The notes below the pieces were generated by a model. That model saw only the letters and a list, made by a program, of their open reading frames with translations, searched no databases and had not been told where the DNA came from. DNA of 8,047 bases from Actinomycetes bacterium (GTDB lineage: Bacteria > Actinomycetota > Acidimicrobiia > Spongiisociales > UBA4744). This document shows positions 1 through 5,697 of the stretch, one piece after another (position 1 is the first letter of the stretch; each line of letters opens with the position of its first letter). The stretch is from assembly GCA_024641205.1 (NCBI GenBank), contig JAHEDM010000098.1:1-8047 (forward strand), written 5' to 3'. Made by a program: the position numbers and the translations under genes.

Positions 1-1
1 G

Positions 2-3000
2 CTTGGTGAGTCGCTGGCCGATGACGGTGTGATCCGCGAATCGGTTGAAGGGTTTGTGTCTGTGAACGCGGCTGCGGCCGAGCGGATCGCCGATCGCATG
101 GGTGAGGTCAGGCGCGCCCGTGCTTTTGGTGAATTGGCAGATGCCAAGACGGCCCTCGGTTTGGACCAGCGTGAGCCGGCCGTTGTAGGCGGTTACTACC
201 TGGCGGCCGCCAGGTGGGATGAAGCTCTCCGGCTCCTGTCGGCTGCCGCACTCGCTTCGGCCGACCGGCACGCCTTTGGTGAGACGTTGCCGATCGTGCA
301 AGGAGCCCTGGAAGCCTGCGAAGCATCCGGGTCGGAGGATGCACAACTGGAGGGCCGTCTTCGGCTGGCACGCGCCCAGTGTTATCAGGCTGCTGTGTGG
401 TTGGACCTGGCGCTCGAGGACGCCGATCATGCGGCGTTGTTGATGAGTGGTTCTCGCAAGGTCGATGCCCTGGGGTATGCCGCTTCGGTGGCACTCGATC
501 TCCAGCGGTCCCAGGTTGCCGAGCGGTACGCGGCCGCGGGTCTTTACGAAGCGCTGGCGATCGAGGAGCCTGCCAAGCACGGTTCCCTCCTGACCCTCCA
601 TGCGCGAATCATCAACCGTCTTGGTTTCGGTATTGAAGCCGACGCTGAGTACGAGAAGGGCCTGGAGATCGTTCGCAGCGTTGGAACCGACATGCAACTC
701 CATTGGGCACACGTCAATGGAGCGTGGATTGCTTTCGATCGCGGCCAGGCACGCCAGGCCGAAGTCCGGTTTGCCGAAGTGACGGACGAAGCCGAGCGGT
801 TGGGAGGGATGTCGTGGCGAAGCGATAGGGAGGCTCAATGGTCGCGAACGCTCTTCTTGCGCGGCCAGATCGCGGAAGGCGAGGCCGCCCGGCAGCGTGC
901 CGTGAAAGATGCCGAAATCTCAGGGGTGCCAATCACCCACATCCCTCACATGAGTTTCGCTGAAGGCATGCTGCTCATCCACCGCTACGAGGATGCTCTG
1001 GGTGCGGCCGACGATATGTTGGCGGTGGCCATCCAAAAAAGGCTGGGCTGGGAAAACGCCGCGCGATACCTGCGGGCCATGGCGCTCAATGGGCTGGGAA
1101 GGCTGGCGGAAGCTACCGAAGAGGCACAAGACGCTATCGATGCGACACCACCCGGCATCGATGGCTGGCGCTGGCGGCTGAAGATCCGGGTATTGCAGAT
1201 GACTTTGGACGGTGCTCGCGGCGTACCGTGGCCCCAGGATGAGGCCCTCACGCTCACCGATGAATTGCTCCACAACAAGTGGTATTTGACCGCGGCGCGG
1301 CTTCTGACGGCTCGGGCCACCTATGAAAAGGACTCGCGATCCGCGGAAGAGGCCGCTGCTCTGGCGGTGCAACTCGGGGTGCCTGCGGTCGGTGCCGAGG
1401 CTATTCAGGCGGGGGATCTCTGGAAGAAGCCGGCCAGCGCGGCCGTCATCGCAGCCGTGAAGGAGATGGCCCAGCACGTTCCCGAGGCGTGGCGGCAGGA
1501 ATGGAGCGCGCTCCCGGCCATTGCCCCGGCCCTCGCCGCTCCCGACGTAGCCGATGAAGCCTACGAAGCGGCGGTCGCGCAGCTGGAAAGCGACCTCGAG
1601 ATGTCACTGGCGGCGTCAGGTTTTGGTTCCGCCGACACGCTGCTCAGCCCGGCTCAACGGCGGGCCGGAGGACTGCGGAGGCGACCTACCCGGCGTCCGC
1701 TCTGGCAGCTGCTGGCGGCAGGCTTGGGCGGCGCGGCAGTCCTGGCGGTCGGCGGCATTCTGGCCGTCAACCTGTTCGGCCCGGACGAGGCGACCACCAC
1801 CACAGCGGTTCCGACGACGACCGCCCCAACGGTCACCACGACGACGGTTCCACGCGAAGCTTGGGAGACCGATTTGGGCATCCCGGCCAAGACCGATCTT
1901 GTGGCAGCCCAGTGGAGTTTCCGGGCGGATATCGGGGCGGCGGGTTTGCCGGGGGTGTCGTCCCGTCCGGTCCTGCCCTCAGCGGATGGGTTCTACTGGC
2001 AGTTTGAGGCTTCCGACCAGATCCGGTCGTCACCGGCCGTTTTCGGTGAGACGGTGGTGTTCGGGTCGGACGACGGAAACCTGTATGGGCTGGTAGTGAC
2101 GTCGGGTCCACCGGCCTTGTGGACCGTCGAGACCGGGGGTCCGGTGGTGGGGGCGCCGATGGTGGCAGAAGTGACCGCCCCGGGAGCGGGTCCCGGCTCC
2201 ACCGAAACCGAGATGCGGGTGTTCTTCGGGTCTTTGGATGGTCGGTTCCGGTCCCGGGATGTGTTCCAGGCGGTTGCCCCTACGGTTCCGTTCCCGGCTC
2301 TGGAGAATCCTCCGTTGGCGCCGATCTCGGCAGCGCCGCTGATCATGGACGATCGGGTGTTCTTTGGGACCGAGGATGGACAGGTTTGGGCGCTCAACGC
2401 GGGTGAGCTGCAGGTGCCTGCCTGGGAGGTACCTTTCGAGGCAGGGAGCAAGGTGACGGTGGCTCCGGTCGGTTTGGACGGGTTTGTGTATGTGGGAACT
2501 GAGGCCGGGGTGTTGTGGAAGATCGACGCCGAGTTGGGGACCGGCGAGGTGTGCTATCCGGGGGGCGGGTTGCCGATCATGTCGGAGCCGGTGATTTCGG
2601 ACGGGATCATCTACATCCCGGTGCGGGACGGGTTGACCATCGATGCTCGCCGGGCCGGGTCGTGTGGTCCGGCTCCGTCGATCACCCTGTCGGCTCCCGT
2701 CGAGTCGTCTCCGGCGGTGGACGGCGACATCCTCTACACCGGCAACGGCAGGTACCTGGAAGCGTGGGACCTCACTACCTCGCAGACTCTGTGGAGGTTC
2801 CCCGGGGACGACGTGCTGGGTGGCCTGCCCGGTGTGGCCCGGTGGCCGGTGGTGGTCAACGGCGGCGTGTACTTCACCAGTGACGACGGTTGGTTGTGGG
2901 CAGTCGATAGGGACGGTCAGGAACTGTGGAAGTACAACCTGGGAGCAAGGTCGGTTACCTCCCCGGCCCCCGGCACTGGAGTGGTATTCGTCGCCGATGT

Positions 3001-3064
3001 GAGCGGTACCCTCCACGCCATCGGATGTGACAACCTGCCCGACTGCGCCACGTCAGGCGGCTAG
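2..3064 (+). CDS. 5'-truncated membrane protein: TPR-like cytoplasmic region, one TM helix, extracytoplasmic PQQ-like beta-propeller
   Basis: The reading frame is open to the left edge (1020 visible residues), so the true start lies upstream and the GTG at 29 is probably internal. Visible residues 1 to about 560 are Ala/Leu/Glu-rich paired helices resembling the TPR region that follows the ATPase in STAND/AAA_16-type regulators. The first ~50 residues look like the end of such an ATPase or winged-helix part, so an N-terminal NTPase is inferred but not seen. An Arg-rich stretch (RRRPTRR) precedes a hydrophobic helix at about 567-592, so by the positive-inside rule the helical part is cytoplasmic. 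A Thr/Pro linker (about 596-618) follows. Residues from about 664 to the end contain seven or eight repeats of the PQQ-like propeller type, for example VVFGSDDGNLYGL, VFFGTEDGQVWAL and VYFTSDDGWLWAVD, each followed by a W-containing strand. Four Cys residues lie in the outer domain. The ligand is unknown. The likely role is sensing an external or wall signal and passing it across the membrane (inference). Confidence 0.8.
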   Translation, partial: LGESLADDGVIRESVEGFVSVNAAAAERIADRMGEVRRARAFGELADAKTALGLDQREPAVVGGYYLAAARWDEALRLLSAAALASADRHAFGETLPIVQGALEACEASGSEDAQLEGRLRLARAQCYQAAVWLDLALEDADHAALLMSGSRKVDALGYAASVALDLQRSQVAERYAAAGLYEALAIEEPAKHGSLLTLHARIINRLGFGIEADAEYEKGLEIVRSVGTDMQLHWAHVNGAWIAFDRGQARQAEVRFAEVTDEAERLGGMSWRSDREAQWSRTLFLRGQIAEGEAARQRAVKDAEISGVPITHIPHMSFAEGMLLIHRYEDALGAADDMLAVAIQKRLGWENAARYLRAMALNGLGRLAEATEEAQDAIDATPPGIDGWRWRLKIRVLQMTLDGARGVPWPQDEALTLTDELLHNKWYLTAARLLTARATYEKDSRSAEEAAALAVQLGVPAVGAEAIQAGDLWKKPASAAVIAAVKEMAQHVPEAWRQEWSALPAIAPALAAPDVADEAYEAAVAQLESDLEMSLAASGFGSADTLLSPAQRRAGGLRRRPTRRPLWQLLAAGLGGAAVLAVGGILAVNLFGPDEATTTTAVPTTTAPTVTTTTVPREAWETDLGIPAKTDLVAAQWSFRADIGAAGLPGVSSRPVLPSADGFYWQFEASDQIRSSPAVFGETVVFGSDDGNLYGLVVTSGPPALWTVETGGPVVGAPMVAEVTAPGAGPGSTETEMRVFFGSLDGRFRSRDVFQAVAPTVPFPALENPPLAPISAAPLIMDDRVFFGTEDGQVWALNAGELQVPAWEVPFEAGSKVTVAPVGLDGFVYVGTEAGVLWKIDAELGTGEVCYPGGGLPIMSEPVISDGIIYIPVRDGLTIDARRAGSCGPAPSITLSAPVESSPAVDGDILYTGNGRYLEAWDLTTSQTLWRFPGDDVLGGLPGVARWPVVVNGGVYFTSDDGWLWAVDRDGQELWKYNLGARSVTSPAPGTGVVFVADVSGTLHAIGCDNLPDCATSGG
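1700..1855 (+). other. Transmembrane helix followed by Thr/Pro low-complexity linker, within the propeller protein
   Basis: Codons from 1700 to about 1777 encode an uncharged hydrophobic segment (LLAAGLGGAAVLAVGGILAV) just after a cluster of arginines. From about 1787 to 1855 the sequence is a run of Thr codons (mostly acc and acg) with interspersed Val, Ala and Pro, such as TTTTAVPTTTAP. Thr/Pro spacers of this kind commonly separate a membrane anchor from an extracytoplasmic domain in actinobacteria. The tract is not a perfect repeat, so there is no sign of a phase-variable slippage site. Confidence 0.75.
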
Positions 3065-3495
3065 CGCCGCGCCAGCGCCTCATCGGCCTTGCGGATCCTC
3101 CCCGCCAGGTCGGCCAGCATCGACAGCGCGATCTCAGGATGAGCCAGGATCAGGCCCCGCAAATCCCAACGGGTGAGTTGCAGCGCTCTGACCTCGTCCA
3201 TCGCGATGACATCGGCGGACCGTGGGGTGGCGTGGTCCGACACCAGCGCCATCTCGCCGAAATACTCGCCAGGTCCGAGCGTTGCCAGGGTGACCGGCCC
3301 TCTTCGTACTTCGACGCTACCGCTGAGGATGATCCAGAACCCGGCTGCCCCGGTGTCGCCCTGTTTCACGATCACCTCGCCATCGGAGAAGGTGCGTTCG
3401 TTTGCTTCCCGGGCGACTGTGTCTATCTGATGGTCATCCAAGCTGGCGAAGAGCGAGACCTTCTTCAAGGCGCCAACGGCATCGGGAGCTGCCAT
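3061..3495 (-). CDS. Stand-alone cyclic-nucleotide-binding (CNB) domain protein
   Basis: This 144-residue protein is essentially one CNB domain of the CRP/PKA regulatory-subunit fold. The N-terminal helix (LKKVSLFASLDDHQID) matches the family start. Beta strands with GEVIVKQGDTG and the glycine-rich turn LSGSVEVRRG follow. The phosphate-binding cassette lies at about residues 79-95 and includes FGEMAL and PRSADV. It keeps the Glu (E81) and Arg (R92) that contact the ribose and the cyclic phosphate in known family members, so cNMP binding is plausible. A C-terminal helix ends the protein. There is no winged helix, kinase or channel segment, so it is not a CRP-type transcription factor by itself. 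The start is the ATG at 3495, preceded on the minus strand by GGAAGG six bases upstream. The gene follows the GlnR-like gene in the same direction after a 92-bp gap and overlaps the converging gene by four bases. Its partner protein is unknown. Confidence 0.85.
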   Translation of the reverse strand: MAAPDAVGALKKVSLFASLDDHQIDTVAREANERTFSDGEVIVKQGDTGAAGFWIILSGSVEVRRGPVTLATLGPGEYFGEMALVSDHATPRSADVIAMDEVRALQLTRWDLRGLILAHPEIALSMLADLAGRIRKADEALARR

Positions 3496-3526
3496 GGTTT
3501 TCCTTCCGTGTCGCTCCTAAGACCCT

Positions 3527-3574
3527 ACGCTTTTAGCGTCGTACAAACACGGCATGCGTGTACCTGCGACGCCA
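3527..3574 (-). promoter_or_regulatory. Inverted-repeat cluster between the glnR-like and CNB genes
   Basis: The 92-bp gap holds nested complementary segments. An outer stem pairs 3534-3540 with 3568-3574; on the minus-strand RNA this includes GCGUC with GACGC plus one G-U pair. Directly inside it, GTACA (3541-3545) pairs with TGTAC (3559-3563) around a GCATGC core. A competing short hairpin, ACGCT (3527-3531) with AGCGT (3535-3539) and a 3-nt loop, uses the same bases as one outer arm, so the two structures exclude each other. There is no U-tract, so a simple intrinsic terminator is unlikely. It could be an operator, an mRNA-processing structure or a weak attenuator. No known family is recognised. 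Confidence 0.35.
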
Positions 3575-3587
3575 AAACGGGAGGAGG

Positions 3588-4211
3588 TCACCCAAACCGA
3601 TAGCCGACCGAGCGGACGGTTGTGATCCAGCTGGCCCGTTCCTCGCCCAGCTTCGACCGAAGCCGCCGAACGTGCACATCAACGGTGCGTGCTCCGCCGA
3701 AGTAGTCGTAGCCCCAGACCTTCGAGAGCAGCTGCTCGCGGCTCCACACCCGGCCCTGGTTTCCGATGAAGAACCGCAGTAACTCATATTCCATATAGGT
3801 GAGGTCGACCGGTTTGCCTGTCACGGTGGCCTGGTACGTAGCCGTGTTTAGTTCCAGGTCTTTGAACTGGACGACTTCGCCGGTGGGTTCGACCCGGACG
3901 AGTCGGGTCAGACGCATCTTCAGCTCGATTGGATCCGGCGGACCGATCGCAAAGTCGGCCACGAATCCGGCGTCTTTCAACAAGCCGGCTTGGCTGCGAT
4001 CAAGGACCACCAGCACATGAATACCGAGGTCTTCCACCATTCTGCGTGCCATTCTGAGGCCTGCGGCGGGCTCGTCGGCGAGTTCGAACACGGCCACGGC
4101 CCAGTCATCTGCCTGCGGCTGTTCTGCCACCGGGATCGTCTCTATCCCGGCCAGCAGCAAAGCTTCGGTCAACGCGCTCGAGGGCTCAGGGGGGTGGATG
4201 GCGACCAGCAT
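3588..4211 (-). CDS. glnR: GlnR-like orphan OmpR/PhoB-family response regulator (nitrogen regulator)
   Basis: The predicted protein has 207 residues from the ATG at 4211. Residues 1 to about 100 form a receiver-like fold. Residues about 110-207 form an OmpR/PhoB winged helix with DLTYMEYELL, SREQLLSKVWGYDYFGG, RTVDVHVRRLRSKLG and a terminal VGYRFG. As I remember it, the recognition-helix block is nearly identical to that of actinobacterial GlnR, the global transcriptional regulator of nitrogen assimilation (glnA, amtB, glnK, nir genes). The receiver lacks the acidic pair (it reads HPP after strand 1), has Glu43 where the phospho-Asp is expected, and has Gly90 in place of the conserved Lys, so conventional phosphorylation is unlikely. 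The longer start at 4274 would add 21 residues overlapping glnA2 and not typical of the family. The start at 4211 overlaps the glnA2 stop by one base (TGATG) and lacks a good Shine-Dalgarno sequence, which indicates translational coupling. GlnR is the best call; a paralogous OmpR-type regulator is the alternative. Confidence 0.82.
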   Translation of the reverse strand: MLVAIHPPEPSSALTEALLLAGIETIPVAEQPQADDWAVAVFELADEPAAGLRMARRMVEDLGIHVLVVLDRSQAGLLKDAGFVADFAIGPPDPIELKMRLTRLVRVEPTGEVVQFKDLELNTATYQATVTGKPVDLTYMEYELLRFFIGNQGRVWSREQLLSKVWGYDYFGGARTVDVHVRRLRSKLGEERASWITTVRSVGYRFG

Positions 4212-5536
4212 CAGAGAATCGGTAGGTATTCCTCGAGTTCGAACTTTGAAACGTGGTGCTGGTAGCGCTCCCATTCCTTGCGCTTGTTGCGCAAGAACCA
4301 GTCGAATACGTGCTCTCCCAGCGCTTCGGCGACCAACTCTGAGTTCTCCATGAGGTCGAGAGCCTCCGAAAGCGTTTCGGGAAGTCGTTGGATGCCTGCT
4401 GCGGCGCGCTCGCTCGAGGTCAGGTCGAATACATTGCCCATCATTTCCGGTGGTAGCTCATAGTCCTGCTCGATTCCGCGCAGACCGGCAGCCAGCAGCA
4501 CGGAAAATGCCAGGTAGGGATTGCAGGCCGAGTCGGGCGACCGGTACTCCATTCGCGTGCTGGAGGGCTTGCCCGCTTTGACCGTGGGAATCCGCACCAG
4601 GGCGGACTGGTTGTTGCGGGCCCAGAACACGTACACGGGCGCCTCGAACCCGGGGACTAATCGTTTGTACGAATTCACCCACTGGTTGGTGACGGCGGTG
4701 ATCTCCCGGGCGTGGGTCACCAATCCGGCGATGAATTTCTCTGCGACTTTCGACAGCCGGTTCTCGGTCCCTGAGTCGTAGAAGGCGTTTTCGTCACCCT
4801 CAAACAGAGAGAGATGCATGTGAAAGCCGCTGCCATCATGCTGCTCGAGCGGTTTGGGCATGAACGTCGCGTAGATCCCGTGTTCGAGCGCGATTTCCTT
4901 TACCGTGAGCCGGAAGGTCATCACGTTGTCGGCCATGGTCAAGGCGTCGGTGTAGCGCAGATCGATCTCGTGCTGGCTCGGCGAGACCTCGTGATGCGAA
5001 TACTCAACCGGGATCCCCAGTTGCTCCAAGGCGTTGATGGTGGTTCTTCGGTATTCCTGGGCCACATCCAGCGGGGTCAGGTCGAAGTAGCCACCCCGGT
5101 CGAGCACCTTGGGTTCCGGTGACGTGTCCTCGAAATAGAAGTATTCGAGTTCGGGTGCAACGTAGAATCCGTAGCCGAGGTCGGCAGCTTTGCGCAGGTT
5201 TCGTTTCAGCACCCAGCGGGGGTCGCCCTCGAATGGCTCCCCGTCGGTGGTGAGGATGTCGCAGAACATGCTGGCCACCTGGGTGGCAGGCCGCCAGGGG
5301 AGGATTTGAAAGGTGGCCGGGTCGGGGCGGGCGATCATGTCGGCTTCCTGAATGCGGGCATACCCGTCGATCGCCGATCCATCGAAGGTCATGCCCTCCT
5401 CAAAGGCAACCTCGAGTTCGGCCGGGCTGATCGATACCGACTTGAGGAATCCCTGCACATCGGTAAACCACAACCTGACGAAACGGATCCCGCGTTCCTC
5501 CACGGTACGAAGCACGTATTCAGCTTGTTTGTCCAT
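4211..5536 (-). CDS. glnA2: Type I glutamine synthetase, GlnA2-like (GSI-alpha type), or gamma-glutamylpolyamine synthetase
   Basis: This is a 441-residue member of the type I glutamine synthetase family, which forms cytoplasmic dodecamers and joins ammonia to glutamate using ATP. The start MDKQAEYVLRTVEERGIRF and the end EHVFDWFLRNKRKEWERY match the mycobacterial GlnA2 type as remembered. Visible active-site features are FDGSAIDG (D52), the metal-binding Glu pair in PELEYF, HHEVSPSQHEIDLRY, MPKPLEQHDGSGFHMH, the flap glutamate E298 in RLVPGFEAP, and RMEYRSPD. The adenylylation-loop Tyr of GlnA1-type enzymes is absent, as expected for this shorter class. Where GlnA1 reads RNRSA, this protein reads NNQSA, so one catalytic-site Arg is replaced by Gln. 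Streptomyces GlnA2 and GlnA3 have been reported as gamma-glutamylpolyamine synthetases, so an amine other than ammonia is possible. The ATG at 5536 has AAGGAG nine bases upstream; an in-frame ATG at 5608 was rejected. The next gene, glnR-like, overlaps by one base. Confidence 0.9.
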   Translation of the reverse strand: MDKQAEYVLRTVEERGIRFVRLWFTDVQGFLKSVSISPAELEVAFEEGMTFDGSAIDGYARIQEADMIARPDPATFQILPWRPATQVASMFCDILTTDGEPFEGDPRWVLKRNLRKAADLGYGFYVAPELEYFYFEDTSPEPKVLDRGGYFDLTPLDVAQEYRRTTINALEQLGIPVEYSHHEVSPSQHEIDLRYTDALTMADNVMTFRLTVKEIALEHGIYATFMPKPLEQHDGSGFHMHLSLFEGDENAFYDSGTENRLSKVAEKFIAGLVTHAREITAVTNQWVNSYKRLVPGFEAPVYVFWARNNQSALVRIPTVKAGKPSSTRMEYRSPDSACNPYLAFSVLLAAGLRGIEQDYELPPEMMGNVFDLTSSERAAAGIQRLPETLSEALDLMENSELVAEALGEHVFDWFLRNKRKEWERYQHHVSKFELEEYLPIL

Positions 5537-5545
5537 CCTCGGTGA

Positions 5546-5551
5546 CTCCTT
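5546..5551 (-). promoter_or_regulatory. Shine-Dalgarno AAGGAG for the GlnA2-like gene
   Basis: The reverse complement of 5546-5551 is AAGGAG, nine bases before the ATG at 5536. It sits downstream of the alternative ATG at 5608, so it supports the shorter 441-residue protein. Confidence 0.75.
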
Positions 5552-5600
5552 GCGGTTTTCAACGGCAAAGGTAGCGGAGGAGGGCGGCCTCGACCTAACG

Positions 5601-5649
5601 GAAAGCACGCCGAAACACAGCGTTCACACTCCGGCAACCGTCCAGTAAT
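5601..5649. promoter_or_regulatory. Predicted GlnR-box array
   Basis: The published actinobacterial GlnR box alternates GTnAC (a) and GAAAC (b) elements separated by six bases. Here GAAAC (5612-5616), TTCAC (5623-5627), GCAAC (5634-5638) and GTAAT (5645-5649) start exactly 11 bp apart and fit the order b-a-b-a, matching 15 of 18 informative positions. A weaker fifth element, GAAAG (5601-5605), keeps the same phase. A one-helical-turn spacing fits a regulator binding along one DNA face. The site lies between the two glutamine synthetases, and a GlnR-like gene is two genes away. Binding is inferred. Confidence 0.6.
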
Positions 5650-5683
5650 TGCGATCAGGTACAAACCACGGAGCCAAAAAGCG

Positions 5684-5690
5684 AGAGAGG
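5684..5690 (+). promoter_or_regulatory. Shine-Dalgarno for glnA (GlnA1 type)
   Basis: AGAGAGG ends seven bases before the ATG at 5698. This is a purine-rich site at normal spacing and supports the chosen start, which also matches the usual N-terminus of the family. Confidence 0.65.
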
Positions 5691-5697
5691 ACTACCC

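Larger units (their letters stand above)
5537..5697. promoter_or_regulatory. Divergent promoter region between the two glutamine synthetase genes
   Basis: The 161 bp between the two start codons must drive transcription both ways. For the plus strand, TTCACA (5623-5628) resembles a -35 element, and AGTAAT (5644-5649) could be a -10 element at a short 15-bp spacing. For the minus strand only weak candidates are visible, such as TACCTT (reverse complement of 5568-5573). Both promoter guesses are low confidence. The stronger signal is the GlnR-box-like array at 5601-5649, which overlaps the plus-strand candidate. Confidence 0.6.

Noticed and set aside
920..1477. 185-codon open frame on the minus strand opposite the TPR-like region
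   Set aside because: It has no domain character and lies fully inside the large plus-strand gene. It is best explained as an antisense shadow.
1787..1855. Thr-codon tract as a possible simple-sequence contingency locus
   Set aside because: The triplets are mixed (acc, acg, aca, gtt, ccg) and not a perfect tandem repeat, so slippage-driven phase variation is unlikely. It is an ordinary Thr/Pro linker.
1554..2096. 180-codon plus-strand frame overlapping the membrane anchor region
   Set aside because: Its composition is Arg/Ser/Trp/Pro-rich, and it is a +1 shadow of the real frame that encodes the TM helix and linker.
2030..3016. Long (328-codon) open frame on the minus strand opposite the propeller domain
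   Set aside because: The predicted protein is Arg/Pro/His-rich with no recognisable domain, as expected from the antisense frame of GC-rich coding sequence. The plus strand carries clear propeller repeats here.
3139..3603. 154-codon plus-strand frame opposite the CNB gene
   Set aside because: The minus-strand frame encodes an unmistakable CNB domain, while this frame shows no family features.
4212..4274. Extended N-terminus for the GlnR-like protein from the ATG at 4274
   Set aside because: It would add 21 residues before strand 1 of the receiver and overlap glnA2 by 64 bases. The ATG at 4211 aligns with the GlnR start and forms the classic TGATG coupling junction.
5537..5608. Extended N-terminus for the GlnA2-like protein from the ATG at 5608
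   Set aside because: The extra 24 residues do not resemble the family. They would place the start within the promoter region and upstream of the good AAGGAG site that serves the ATG at 5536.
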